Assembly (NCBI RefSeq): GCF_001729745.1 | Contig: NZ_CP017186.1 | Coordinates: 930,001 to 994,000 of the forward strand | From: Enterobacter hormaechei subsp. hoffmannii | GTDB taxonomy: Bacteria > Pseudomonadota > Gammaproteobacteria > Enterobacterales > Enterobacteriaceae | DNA length: 64,000 bases | Direction: 5' to 3' | Shown here: piece by piece, positions 8,803 to 18,019 of the stretch | Layout: each line of letters opens with the position of its first letter | Position numbering within the stretch: the first letter of the stretch is position 1 | The notes under the pieces: model-generated | What the model was told of the DNA's origin: nothing | Databases searched by the model: none | Seen by the model: the letters and a program-made list of their open reading frames with translations, nothing else | Made by a program: the position numbers and the translations under genes

Positions 8803-10587
8803 TTAGCCCGCCTCCAGCATCCCAAAGCTGACAATCCGCGAGCGGCCCAGCTCTTTCGCCCGGTACAACGCGACGTCCGCCGCGCGCAGCAGATTATCGC
8901 TCTGGGCGTGCTGCGGATAGCTGGCGATCCCGATCGACACATCCACCGGGCCAATCTCCGAAAGCCCGTAGCGCAGCGAAAGCGCATGCACGCCGTTGTA
9001 GATCTCCGTTGCAGCGGCGTGCGCTGCTTCCTCATCTGCATCGGTAAGAAGCACCAAAAACTCTTCACCCCCATAGCGGAAGGCCAGCCCGCTATCATGT
9101 ACCGCCCGTTGAATAATGGCTGCCACGCTTTTGATCACCAGATCGCCGGCCTCATGACCAAAGCGGTCATTAATGCTCTTGAAGTGATCGATATCGATCA
9201 TCAGGCAGCTTACCGGCTCCTCGTTACGCACGGCCTGCTTCATTTGAGTACGTAACGTATCTTCCAGATGGTGGCGGTTACGCAGCCCCGTCAAGGGATC
9301 GAACAGGGCTTTTTCCAGCAGCGCATCGCGCAGCCGCTGGTTGGCCAGCGCCAGTCCCAGCGCCTCGGCCATCAGTTCCAGATAGGCGCGGGACGGCGCG
9401 GTTTCAGGAGTGATGTTCTGGAATGAGAGCAATCCAATCGCCTCGCCCTGAGCAATCAGGGGAACGCACAGCGATTGCTGCGCCTGTGATTCGGGCAGAT
9501 GATAACAGCCGATATCCGGCTCGCCGTTCACTGGCGGATGGCTTTGACCACGCCGGACGGCCCAGCATTCGTCAGGATGGAACGGCTTTTTATCCCCTTC
9601 TGGCGATAGCCATTCGGCCGTACAGCGCATCTGCCACGGCTCGCGTTCCAGAATATACAGACGCCCTGAAACCCCCGGCGCAATATTGGGTGCAAACAGC
9701 TCCGCCACATTCATCACGTCGGCAAAGTTTTCACAGCCCTGCAACCGCTGGGTCATTCGCGCCAGCAGTTCGCGGATGGCCCAGTCAGCATCGCGCTCTT
9801 TTTCCAGCCGCTGCCTTGCCAGCCCGTTCTCACGGAAGATGCGGATGGCCTGCGCCATATCACCGATTTCATCAACCTGGGTAAAGTTCGGCGTTTCGAC
9901 GGCGTAATCCTGCGATGCAAGACGATGAACTACGTCACTCAGACGCACCACCGGACGGAGTACGCGGCGCTTGAGGATGAAAACCATCACAAACAGGAAG
10001 AGCAGGGCGGTCAGGCCGACCATCACCTCAGAGGCCGTTCGAAGCGTTTTGGACGTTTTGGTTGCGGCCTGCACGTCGGCAATAATGCGCTTGTCCAGCA
10101 GCATGCGAAAGCGTTCGATAGTGTTGTGTGCCCGTTCGAGTTCCAGCTCATAGCTCTTACCAAACAGCAGCGAAACGGCCTGCTGTTCCTCGCCACGGGC
10201 GATGCCGTCAATGGCTGCCTGCTGTTCATCCTGGAGATCGTCTACAATTTTCAGTCCGTCGTACAGCAGCGCCAGCTCTTCGCCCGATGCCCCCGTATTT
10301 TTGAGCTGTCGCAGCGTGTGTTCGATATTCTTCAGCTCGGCTTCTTTCGCCTGATATTTCTCAAGCACCTCGGGCTCTTTTTGGATGACGTAAAGCCGCG
10401 CCAGATCGGAGAGCATCCAGGTGTCTGTCTCGATCTCCTCCGTCAGCTGATCGAAGACCTGGCGTTGTTTAACGGCTTCACGTTCGATGTTATCGGCGTG
10501 GGAAGCCATCAGCATGACGATGCCGGAGGCAATGGTCAGGCACACCGTGACACCATAAGCCCAGTTCGTGATCGTGGCGATTCGCAC
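8803..10587 (-). CDS. HAMP-GAF-GGDEF diguanylate cyclase
   Basis: A 594-residue membrane cyclase making c-di-GMP. Order: helix 1 (about 9-28), a helical periplasmic sensor domain (30-185), helix 2 (about 187-206), a HAMP linker (to about 260), a GAF-like domain (about 270-420), and a GGDEF domain with RYGGEEF at 504-510. The expected RxxD inhibitory site is missing five residues before the motif, so product inhibition may be absent. No EAL domain is present. The gene is alone between two converging or unrelated units. The signal sensed cannot be read from the sequence. Confidence 0.85.
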   Translation of the reverse strand: MRIATITNWAYGVTVCLTIASGIVMLMASHADNIEREAVKQRQVFDQLTEEIETDTWMLSDLARLYVIQKEPEVLEKYQAKEAELKNIEHTLRQLKNTGASGEELALLYDGLKIVDDLQDEQQAAIDGIARGEEQQAVSLLFGKSYELELERAHNTIERFRMLLDKRIIADVQAATKTSKTLRTASEVMVGLTALLFLFVMVFILKRRVLRPVVRLSDVVHRLASQDYAVETPNFTQVDEIGDMAQAIRIFRENGLARQRLEKERDADWAIRELLARMTQRLQGCENFADVMNVAELFAPNIAPGVSGRLYILEREPWQMRCTAEWLSPEGDKKPFHPDECWAVRRGQSHPPVNGEPDIGCYHLPESQAQQSLCVPLIAQGEAIGLLSFQNITPETAPSRAYLELMAEALGLALANQRLRDALLEKALFDPLTGLRNRHHLEDTLRTQMKQAVRNEEPVSCLMIDIDHFKSINDRFGHEAGDLVIKSVAAIIQRAVHDSGLAFRYGGEEFLVLLTDADEEAAHAAATEIYNGVHALSLRYGLSEIGPVDVSIGIASYPQHAQSDNLLRAADVALYRAKELGRSRIVSFGMLEAG

Positions 10588-10658
10588 CTGTTGGATCCTT
10601 CTACGACAAATGTGGAAGAGCGTTCATTTCAGATTATAGAAAACCTCTGATTTATCGC

Positions 10659-10685
10659 GAAAAAAAAGGCGGCACAGGGCCGCCT
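10659..10685 (-). terminator. Rho-independent terminator of the AI-2E transporter gene
   Basis: On the minus strand AGGCGGC pairs with GCCGCCT across CCTGT and is followed by eight T, a strong intrinsic terminator 17 bases after the stop at 10702. Confidence 0.88.
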
Positions 10686-10701
10686 CACAGAACGCGTTTC
10701 T

Positions 10702-11811
10702 TTATAGATCCGGAGAATTTCTCCCCTCTTCGATAAAGTCTGCGTCCAGCTCCTCGGCGTTGCCTGCGTGGTCGCGGCCGGAGAAGAGGTTCCAGCAGGC
10801 GATAAACAGAGCGGCAATCAGCGGCCCAATCACAAAGCCGTTAATGCCATACAGCTCCATACCGCCGAGCGTGGTGATCAGTATCAGGTAGTCCGGCATT
10901 TTGGTGTCTTTGCCCACCAGCAGCGGACGCAACAGGTTGTCCACCAGCCCGACGATAATGACGAAGAAGCCCACAATGAACAGACCCTGCCACAGCTGGT
11001 GAGTGGCAAACAGGAAGATGGCGGCGGGAACCCAGACGATGGCCGACCCAACGGCAGGCACCAGGGAGAGAAATGCCATCAGTGCGCCCCACAATACGCT
11101 GCCGTCAATACCGACAATAGCAAAGGCGATACCACCGAGCGTGCCCTGAACCACCGCCACGACCGCCGTGCCTTTTACCGTGGCGCGCGACACGCCGACA
11201 AACTTAGCGAACAGGTGCTGTTTGACGAAGTCAGACAGCGGCAGCGAGTCGAGGATCTGGCGCACCAGATACGGCCCGTCTTTCAGCAAGAAAAACAGCA
11301 GATACAGCATAATGCCAAAGCTGATGGCAAAGCCGAACGTCCCTTTCCCAATCAGGAACGCGCTGCCCGCCAGATACTGCCCGCCCTGTAACGCGACATC
11401 GGAGAGTTTTTTCTGGATCTGCGCGGCGTTGGTCAGGTTGTGATCCGCCAGGAAGCCGCTGGCCCAGTCCGGCAGGCGGTTGAAGATACCGGCGATCACT
11501 TCCGGGAACTGCGTGTTGTTCTGTTGCAGCCTGGTGTAGACCATGTTCAGTTCCACCGCGAGCGAGGAAAGGATCACCATCAACGGAATAAACACGATCA
11601 GGCAGATAATGCCGAGTGTGAGGAGTGAAGCCAGCCCGTTGCGATCGCCCAGCGCGGTACGCAGTTTGTTTTTCACCGGGTTGAAAATGATGGTCAGGAT
11701 CGCGGCCCACAGAATCGCCGAGAAATAGGGAGACAGCACGTCAAAGAAGGCCCAGGTTACAAGGGCCAGGATGAGAATAAAGAAACCTTTGGTCAGTCCG
11801 TTAAATCGCAT
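10702..11811 (-). CDS. AI-2E family transporter
   Basis: A 369-residue inner-membrane protein of the AI-2 exporter (TqsA/PerM-like, DUF20) family with about eight helices. The central region LFFLLKDGP and the helix AIVGIDGSVLWGALMAFLSLVPAVGS are typical. It differs from E. coli YdiK as I recall that sequence, so no symbol is assigned. Members export autoinducer 2 or act as Na+/H+-type antiporters; the substrate here is unknown. It is divergent from mmuP and ends at a strong terminator. Confidence 0.85.
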   Translation of the reverse strand: MRFNGLTKGFFILILALVTWAFFDVLSPYFSAILWAAILTIIFNPVKNKLRTALGDRNGLASLLTLGIICLIVFIPLMVILSSLAVELNMVYTRLQQNNTQFPEVIAGIFNRLPDWASGFLADHNLTNAAQIQKKLSDVALQGGQYLAGSAFLIGKGTFGFAISFGIMLYLLFFLLKDGPYLVRQILDSLPLSDFVKQHLFAKFVGVSRATVKGTAVVAVVQGTLGGIAFAIVGIDGSVLWGALMAFLSLVPAVGSAIVWVPAAIFLFATHQLWQGLFIVGFFVIIVGLVDNLLRPLLVGKDTKMPDYLILITTLGGMELYGINGFVIGPLIAALFIACWNLFSGRDHAGNAEELDADFIEEGRNSPDL

Positions 11812-11969
11812 AGTGAGTCCTGGTGAAGAAGAAACTGTGTCGACTATAGAACTGATTTAAGGATTTACCAATAATTGCGCTGAAGTCGCGCCGGGTGGCT
11901 TTTTGTTAACAATCGCGGTATAACACTCCTACTTTGGATGTTTAGATGTCCATACGTTTAGAAGGTAAC

Positions 11970-13370
11970 ATGCAAACACAACAAGAAAACGGGCAACTTA
12001 AGCGCACCATGAAAACCCGCCACCTGATTATGCTCTCGCTGGGTGGCGTTATCGGCACAGGGTTATTCTTCAATACCGGATACATCATCTCGACAACCGG
12101 CGCGGCGGGCACGCTGCTGGCATATCTTATCGGTGCGCTGGTGGTCTGGCTGGTCATGCAATGTCTGGGCGAACTTTCCGTGGCGATGCCGGAAACCGGC
12201 GCGTTTCACGTCTATGCCGCCCGCTATCTCGGCCCGGCGACGGGGTATACCGTGGCGTGGCTCTACTGGCTTACGTGGACAGTGGCGCTGGGATCGAGCT
12301 TTACCGCGGCCGGGTTCTGCATGCAGTACTGGTTCCCACAGGTTCCCGTCTGGACGTGGTGCGTTGTCTTTTGCGCTGTGATTTTTGGTCTTAACGTGAT
12401 TTCCACGCGCTTTTTCGCGGAAGGGGAATTCTGGTTCTCGCTGGTCAAGGTTATCACCATCGTCGCCTTTATTATTCTCGGCGGCGCGGCCATCTTTGGC
12501 TTTATCCCGATGGCGGACGGCTCTGCCGCGCCGGGACTAAGCAACATTACCGCCGAAGGCTGGTTCCCGCACGGTGGCCTGCCGATCCTGATGACCATGG
12601 TGGCGGTCAACTTTGCCTTCTCAGGAACGGAGCTTATCGGCATCGCGGCAGGGGAAACGGAAAACCCACACAAGGTTATTCCGGTTGCTATTCGCACCAC
12701 CATCGCCCGGCTCATCATCTTCTTTATTGGCACCGTGTTTGTGCTGGCGGCGTTGATCCCGATGCAGCAGGCTGGCGTGGAGAAAAGTCCGTTCGTGCTG
12801 GTGTTTGAAAAGGTCGGCATTCCGTATGCGGCGGATATCTTTAACTTCGTGATCCTGACGGCGATCCTCTCGGCGGCGAACTCGGGTCTGTACGCCTCTG
12901 GCCGTATGCTTTGGTCTCTGTCTAACGAGAAAACGCTGCCGCGCTGCTTTGCCCGCGTCAACAAAAACGGCGTGCCGCTGACGGCGCTTTCTGTTTCCAT
13001 GCTGGGCGGCGTGCTGGCGTTGTTCTCCAGCGTGGTCGCGCCGGATACGGTGTTTGTGGCCCTGTCAGCCATTTCCGGTTTTGCGGTGGTGGCGGTGTGG
13101 ATTAGCATTTGCGCGTCGCACTTCGTGTTTCGTCGCCGTCACGTGCAGTCCGGCCAGCCGCTATCCGCGTTGCAGTATCGCGCGCCATGGTATCCGCTGG
13201 TGCCCGTGCTTGGCTTTATCCTCTGTCTGGTGGCCTGCGTCGGCCTGTGGTTTGACCCCAGCCAGCGTATTGCCCTTTATTGCGGGCTTCCGTTTGTCGC
13301 CCTGTGTTATGGTGCGTACTACCTGACCCGAAATCTGACCACGCAGGAGCCTGAACATGTCGCAGAATAA
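11970..13370 (+). CDS. mmuP: S-methylmethionine permease MmuP
   Basis: A 466-residue APC-family amino-acid permease of the inner membrane that imports S-methylmethionine. The N-terminal [21 protein letters not shown] motif region and [13 protein letters not shown] in helix 6 mark the AAT subfamily. The frame is open from 11946, but the ATG at 11970 has an AAGGT ribosome site and gives the expected length. It overlaps mmuM by 14 bases, forming the mmuPM operon that uses S-methylmethionine as a methyl donor for homocysteine. In E. coli this operon lies elsewhere, so its place beside tau is different here. Confidence 0.93.
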   Translation: MQTQQENGQLKRTMKTRHLIMLSLGGVIGTGLFFNTGYIISTTGAAGTLLAYLIGALVVWLVMQCLGELSVAMPETGAFHVYAARYLGPATGYTVAWLYWLTWTVALGSSFTAAGFCMQYWFPQVPVWTWCVVFCAVIFGLNVISTRFFAEGEFWFSLVKVITIVAFIILGGAAIFGFIPMADGSAAPGLSNITAEGWFPHGGLPILMTMVAVNFAFSGTELIGIAAGETENPHKVIPVAIRTTIARLIIFFIGTVFVLAALIPMQQAGVEKSPFVLVFEKVGIPYAADIFNFVILTAILSAANSGLYASGRMLWSLSNEKTLPRCFARVNKNGVPLTALSVSMLGGVLALFSSVVAPDTVFVALSAISGFAVVAVWISICASHFVFRRRHVQSGQPLSALQYRAPWYPLVPVLGFILCLVACVGLWFDPSQRIALYCGLPFVALCYGAYYLTRNLTTQEPEHVAE

Positions 13371-14289
13371 TCCGCTTACCGCCCTCCTTGAAAAACAGCC
13401 GTTTGTCGTGCTGGATGGGGCGATGGCAACGGAGCTGGAAGCGCGCGGTTGTAACCTTGCCGACAGTCTCTGGTCGGCCAAAGTGCTGATGGAAAATCCG
13501 GAGCTGATCCGCGACGTACACCTCGACTACTACCGCGCGGGGGCACAGGTGGCGATCACCGCCAGCTATCAGGCGACACCCGCAGGCTTTGCCGCTCGCG
13601 GGCTGGACGAGTCGCAATCCCGGACGCTGATCGGCAAAAGCGTAGAGCTGGCACGCAAAGCGCGCGAAGCGTACCTGGCTGAGAACTCAAATGCAGGCAC
13701 TTTGCTGGTGGCGGGATCTGTGGGCCCTTACGGCGCGTATCTGGCCGATGGTTCCGAGTATCGCGGCGATTATGTGCGTAGCGCTGAAGAATTTACCGCC
13801 TTCCACCGCCCGCGTGTAGAGGCGCTGTTGGATGCGGGCGCGGACCTCCTGGCCTGTGAAACGCTGCCTTCGTTCACTGAGATTAAGGCGCTGGCGGCGT
13901 TTCTGACGGCGTATCCGCGCGCCCGGGCATGGTTCTCATTTACCCTGCGTGACAGTGAGCACCTGAGCGACGGAACGCCGCTGCGGGATGTTGTTTCTGC
14001 GCTGGAAAGCTACCCGCAGGTTGTCGCGCTGGGGATTAACTGTATCGCGCTGGAAAACACCACGGCGGCGCTGACGCATCTGCACAGCCTGACGTCGCTG
14101 CCCCTGGTGGTCTATCCGAACTCCGGCGAGCATTACGATGCGGTGAGCAAAACCTGGCATCACCACGGTGAAACGTGCGAGACGCTGGCGGGGTATTTAC
14201 CGCAGTGGCTGGAAGCAGGCGCGAAGCTGATTGGCGGCTGCTGTCGGACCACTCCGCAGGATATTGCTGCGCTGACGGTTCAGCGCTGA
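13357..14289 (+). CDS. mmuM: Homocysteine S-methyltransferase MmuM
   Basis: A 310-residue cytoplasmic zinc enzyme that moves a methyl group from S-methylmethionine to homocysteine, giving two methionines. The zinc ligands are Cys229 (INCIALE) and the Cys295-Cys296 pair (GGCCRTTP), and the N-terminal [12 protein letters not shown] motif is present. Length matches the family. The start lies inside the mmuP end, so translation is probably coupled. REP elements follow. Confidence 0.95.
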   Translation: MSQNNPLTALLEKQPFVVLDGAMATELEARGCNLADSLWSAKVLMENPELIRDVHLDYYRAGAQVAITASYQATPAGFAARGLDESQSRTLIGKSVELARKAREAYLAENSNAGTLLVAGSVGPYGAYLADGSEYRGDYVRSAEEFTAFHRPRVEALLDAGADLLACETLPSFTEIKALAAFLTAYPRARAWFSFTLRDSEHLSDGTPLRDVVSALESYPQVVALGINCIALENTTAALTHLHSLTSLPLVVYPNSGEHYDAVSKTWHHHGETCETLAGYLPQWLEAGAKLIGGCCRTTPQDIAALTVQR

Positions 14290-14296
14290 GGCCTTT

Positions 14297-14372
14297 GCCG
14301 GGCGGCGGCTGCGCCTTACCCGGCCTACAAATTGCACGAACCGTAGGCCGGGTAAGCGTAGCGCCACCCGGC
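14297..14372. repeat. BIME: two inverted REP elements
   Basis: GCCGGGCGGCGGCTGCGCC and its opposite-facing partner GTAGGCCGGGTAAGCGTAGC are two REP units on either side of a short spacer, placed right after mmuM. They may stabilise the mmuPM message 3' end. Confidence 0.88.
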
Positions 14373-14422
14373 GAAACAATCGCACAAAATTCACTATCCT
14401 TTCCCGCTTTTTTTCTAAAAAC

Positions 14423-14447
14423 GAATCGTCATTAGCGATTCTTTTTT
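14423..14447 (+). terminator. Possible mmuPM terminator or tau regulatory dyad
   Basis: GAATCG and CGATTC pair across TCATTAG and are followed by six T. The hairpin lies 65 bases before tauA, so it could instead be part of a Cbl/CysB-type control region. The short stem leaves both readings open. Confidence 0.45.
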
Positions 14448-14511
14448 ATTCCTTTATCAAAAATCCCACGCCGGAAATACTGCCCTTATAACAACAAGGG
14501 GAGCAGACGGT

Positions 14512-15474
14512 ATGGCAATTTCATCGCGAATCACGTTACTTGGTGCACTGGCGCTGTGGGTATTTCAGGCGCAGGCGGTGGACCTCACCGTGGCGTATCA
14601 GACTTCCGCGGAACCGGCGAAAGTCGCGCAGGCGGATAACACCTTCGCTAAAGCGAGCGGGGCGAACGTCGACTGGCGCAAGTTCGACAGCGGCGCGGCA
14701 ATTGTGCGGGCGTTAGCCTCGGGCGACGTGCAGATTGGCAACCTGGGTTCCAGCCCGCTGGCGGTGGCCGCCAGCCAGCAGGTGCCGATTGAAGTCTTCC
14801 TGCTGGCGTCGCAGCTCGGAAATTCCGAAGCGCTGGTGGTGAAGAAAAGCATCACGAAACCCGAAGATTTGATTGGCAAACGCATCGCGGTGCCGTTTAT
14901 CTCCACCACGCATTACAGCCTGCTGGCAGCGCTGAAACACTGGGGCATTAAGCCGGGCCAGGTGCAAATCATCAACCTGCAACCTCCAGCGATTATTGCC
15001 GCCTGGCAGCGTGGCGACATTGACGGAGCATACGTCTGGGCGCCCGCCGTCAACGAGCTGGAAAAAGACGGCACCGTGCTGACCGACTCCGAAAAAGTGG
15101 GGCAATGGGGGGCGCCAACACTTGATGTCTGGGTCGTTCGTAAGGACTTTGCCGAAAAACACCCTGAAGTGGTGAAAGCCTTCGCCAAAAGCGCCATCGA
15201 CGCCCAGCAGCCTTACATCAGCAACCCGGATGAATGGCTGAAACAGCCCGCCAACCTGGAGAAACTCTCACGTCTGAGCGGCGTGCCGGAAGCTGACGTG
15301 CCGGGGCTGGTGAAAGGCAACACCTATCTGACACCTGCGCAGCAGGTCCAGCAGCTGAACGGGCCGGTGAGCAAAGCGATTGTCGACACTGCGACGTTCC
15401 TGAAAGAGCAGGGCAAAGTGCCTGCGGTAGCAGCGGATTACAGCCGGTTCGTGACCGACCGCTTTGTGAAATAA
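14512..15474 (+). CDS. tauA: Taurine ABC transporter substrate-binding protein TauA
   Basis: A 320-residue periplasmic protein that binds taurine for the TauABC importer. A signal peptide ends near AQAVD; the mature part is an SsuA/TauA-type binding fold with [17 protein letters not shown] and [14 protein letters not shown]. Length equals E. coli TauA. AAGGGGAG precedes the ATG. It is first in tauABCD, which in E. coli is switched on by Cbl and CysB when sulfate is scarce. Confidence 0.96.
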   Translation: MAISSRITLLGALALWVFQAQAVDLTVAYQTSAEPAKVAQADNTFAKASGANVDWRKFDSGAAIVRALASGDVQIGNLGSSPLAVAASQQVPIEVFLLASQLGNSEALVVKKSITKPEDLIGKRIAVPFISTTHYSLLAALKHWGIKPGQVQIINLQPPAIIAAWQRGDIDGAYVWAPAVNELEKDGTVLTDSEKVGQWGAPTLDVWVVRKDFAEKHPEVVKAFAKSAIDAQQPYISNPDEWLKQPANLEKLSRLSGVPEADVPGLVKGNTYLTPAQQVQQLNGPVSKAIVDTATFLKEQGKVPAVAADYSRFVTDRFVK

Positions 15475-15484
15475 GGGGGCTGCG

Positions 15485-16252
15485 ATGCTGAACATTACAA
15501 ACCTGTCTGCCGATTACGGCGGCAAACCCGCCCTGAAAGAGATCAACCTGACGCTGGACAGCGGTGAACTGCTGGTCGTACTGGGGCCGTCCGGCTGCGG
15601 GAAAACGACGCTGCTGAACCTGATCGCCGGGTTTGTACCGTATCAGCACGGCACGATCCAACTCGAAGGAAAACGGGTAACGGGGCCGGGCGCAGAGCGC
15701 GGCGTGGTCTTCCAGAACGAAGGGCTACTTCCGTGGCGAAACGTGCAGGAAAACGTTGCGTTTGGTCTGCAACTGGCCGGCGTAGCGCGTGAATAGCGTC
15801 TGAATACGGCGCGCGACATGTTGAAAAAGGTCGGGCTGGAGGGGGCTGAAAAACGCTTTATCTGGCAGCTTTCAGGCGGGCAGCGTCAGCGCGTCGGGAT
15901 TGCCCGTGCGCTGGCGGCTAACCCTCAGCTGCTGTTGCTGGACGAACCTTTCGGGGCGCTGGATGCCTTTACCCGTGAGCAGATGCAAACCCTGTTGCTG
16001 CGCCTGTGGCACGAAACCGGCAAGCAGGTGCTGTTAATCACCCACGATATCGAAGAGGCCGTGTTTATGGCGACGGAGCTGGTGCTGCTCTCACCGGGAC
16101 CGGGACGCGTGCTGGAGCGTCTGCCGCTTGAGTTTGCCCGGCGCTATGTGGCGGGAGAGCCAGTACGCAGCATCAAATCAGACCCGCTATTTATCGAAAA
16201 ACGGGAATACATTCTGAGCCGTGTGTTTGAACAGCGGGAGGCGTTCTCATGA
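15485..16252 (+). pseudogene. tauB: tauB, taurine importer ATPase, interrupted by an amber codon
   Basis: The full frame would give 255 residues, the E. coli TauB length, but codon 104 (15794-15796) is TAG. Before it lie the start and Walker A (GPSGCGKTT, residues 34-42). After it, in the same frame, lie the LSGGQ signature, the [12 protein letters not shown]alker B and the ITHDIEEA switch. No base is gained or lost. E. coli has Gln at this point as I recall, so one C-to-T change (CAG to TAG) explains it. Neither fragment alone could be a working ATPase, so the importer should be dead unless amber is suppressed or the base is a sequencing error. Confidence 0.9.
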
Positions 16253-17076
16253 GCATTGTCTTCAGTGAAAAAACGCGGCGGACGCGCCGTGCCTTACGCT
16301 GGCCGTTCTCTCGCCAGCTCACCTTAAGCGTCAGCACGCTGGTGGTGTTGCTGGCGGTATGGTGGGCGGTTGCCGCGCAGCAGTGGATCAGCCCGCTGTT
16401 TCTGCCCCCGCCAGGCCAGGTTCTGGAAAAACTGATTGCCATCGCCGGACCGCAGGGCTTTATGGATGCCACCCTCTGGCAGCATCTAGGCGCCAGTCTG
16501 ACGCGTATTCTGGTGGCGCTGCTGGCGGCGGTCATTATTGGCGTTCCGGTGGGGATTGCGATGGGACTGAGCCCGACGGTGCGCGGCATTCTCGACCCGC
16601 TGATAGAGCTTTACCGTCCCGTACCGCCGCTGGCTTATCTGCCCCTGATGGTGATCTGGTTTGGCATCGGCGAGACGTCAAAGATCTTACTGATATATCT
16701 GGCTATTTTTGCGCCGGTAGCAATGTCGGCTCTGGCTGGCGTAAAGAGTGCGCAGCAGGTACGCATACGTGCGGCGCAGTCGCTCGGCGCCAGCCGCGCG
16801 CAGGTACTGCTGTTCGTCATTTTACCAGGTGCGCTGCCGGAGATATTGACCGGGTTGCGCATCGGCCTTGGGGTGGGCTGGTCAACGCTGGTGGCGGCAG
16901 AGCTGATTGCCGCCACGCGCGGCCTTGGGTTTATGGTGCAGTCGGCGGGAGAGTTCCTGGCGACTGACGTGGTACTGGCAGGGATCGCGGTCATCGCCGC
17001 GATCGCCTTTGGATTAGAACTGGGACTGCGCACGCTACAGCGTCGCCTGACGCCCTGGCATGGAGAAATACAATGA
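16249..17076 (+). CDS. tauC: Taurine ABC transporter permease TauC
   Basis: A 275-residue inner-membrane permease of the taurine importer with six or so helices. The ATPase-contact loop [28 protein letters not shown] EAA motif is present in the second half. Its ATG overlaps the tauB stop (ATGA), so translation depends on ribosomes finishing tauB; the amber codon in tauB could reduce its expression. The frame itself is intact. Confidence 0.95.
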   Translation: MSIVFSEKTRRTRRALRWPFSRQLTLSVSTLVVLLAVWWAVAAQQWISPLFLPPPGQVLEKLIAIAGPQGFMDATLWQHLGASLTRILVALLAAVIIGVPVGIAMGLSPTVRGILDPLIELYRPVPPLAYLPLMVIWFGIGETSKILLIYLAIFAPVAMSALAGVKSAQQVRIRAAQSLGASRAQVLLFVILPGALPEILTGLRIGLGVGWSTLVAAELIAATRGLGFMVQSAGEFLATDVVLAGIAVIAAIAFGLELGLRTLQRRLTPWHGEIQ

Positions 17077-17924
17077 GTGAACGTCTGACGATTATCCCGC
17101 TGGGGCCGTACATTGGCGCGCAGGTGTCGGGCCTGGACGTAACCCGTCCGCTGAGCGATAACCAGTTTGAGCAGCTGTACCACGCGGTGCTGCGCCATCA
17201 GGTGGTGTTCCTGCGCGATCAGGCCATCACCCCGCAACAGCAGCGCGCGCTGGCCCTGCGTTTTGGCGACCTGCATATCCACCCGGTCTACCCGCATGCG
17301 GAAGGGGTGGAGGAAATTATCGTGCTGGACACTCATAACGATAACCCGCCCGATAATGACAACTGGCATACGGATGTTACCTTTATCGACACACCGCCAG
17401 CCGGGGCGATTCTGGCAGCAAAACTACTGCCAGAGACCGGCGGCGATACGCTGTGGGCGAGCGGCATTGCGGCGTTTGAGGCGCTCTCCGCGCCGTTCCA
17501 GACCTTGCTAAGTGGCCTGCGGGCGGAGCATGATTTTAAAAAATCGTTCCAGGAGTATAAGTACCGTAAAACGGAAGAGGAGCACCAGCGCTGGCTGGAT
17601 GCGGTTGCAAAGCATCCGCCGCTGTTGCACCCGGTGGTGCGTACCCATCCGGTGACCGGCAAGCAGGCGCTGTTTGTGAACGAAGGGTTTACCTCGCGCA
17701 TTGTGGACGTAACGGAAAAAGAGAGCGAGGCGCTGCTCAGTTTCCTGTTTGCGCATATCACGAAGCCGGAGTTTCAGGTGCGCTGGCGCTGGCAGGAGAA
17801 CGATCTGGCGATCTGGGATAACCGCGTCACGCAGCATTACGCCAATGCGGATTACCTGCCGCAGCGAAGGATTATGCAGCGGGCGACGATTTTGGGGGAT
17901 AAGCCGTTCTACCGTGCGGTTTGA
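17073..17924 (+). CDS. tauD: Taurine dioxygenase TauD
   Basis: A 283-residue cytoplasmic Fe(II)/2-oxoglutarate enzyme that oxidises taurine, releasing sulfite and aminoacetaldehyde. Iron ligands His99 and Asp101 are in NWHTDVTF, and the distal His is in the TQHYANADY stretch. Length matches E. coli. It overlaps tauC by four bases (ATGA) and closes the operon. It is intact although upstream tauB is broken. Confidence 0.96.
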   Translation: MSERLTIIPLGPYIGAQVSGLDVTRPLSDNQFEQLYHAVLRHQVVFLRDQAITPQQQRALALRFGDLHIHPVYPHAEGVEEIIVLDTHNDNPPDNDNWHTDVTFIDTPPAGAILAAKLLPETGGDTLWASGIAAFEALSAPFQTLLSGLRAEHDFKKSFQEYKYRKTEEEHQRWLDAVAKHPPLLHPVVRTHPVTGKQALFVNEGFTSRIVDVTEKESEALLSFLFAHITKPEFQVRWRWQENDLAIWDNRVTQHYANADYLPQRRIMQRATILGDKPFYRAV

Positions 17925-17925
17925 G

Positions 17926-18019
17926 CCCCTCACCCTAACCCTCTCCCCAAAGGGGCGAGGGGGCTGACCGGTGCGGTTTTCACCCTCTCCCTTTTAGGGA
18001 GAGGGCAGGGGTGAGGGTA
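17926..18019. repeat. Dispersed CCCTCACCC-type repeat, two units
   Basis: Unit one (17926-17964) begins CCCTCACCCTAACCCTCTCC and folds on itself through CCCC-AAA-GGGG. Unit two (17981-18019) is CACCCTCTCCC facing GGGAGAGGGC then GGGTGAGGGT. Related copies occur near 41.05, 50.8 and 51.25 kb. It fills the gap between convergent tauD and the acyltransferase gene and runs into the latter's 3' end. Confidence 0.8.

Noticed and set aside
10768-11391. Long opposite-strand frame inside the AI-2E transporter gene
   Set aside because: It is rich in His, Gln and Arg as expected for an antisense reading of a hydrophobic gene; the minus-strand product is a clear family member. The same applies to the long opposite frames in proY, hemB, malZ, queA and ddlA.
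15818-16252. Separate 144-codon gene starting at an internal ATG after the tauB amber codon
   Set aside because: It is the second half of TauB in the same frame, lacks Walker A and has no ribosome site; it is better treated as part of a broken gene.
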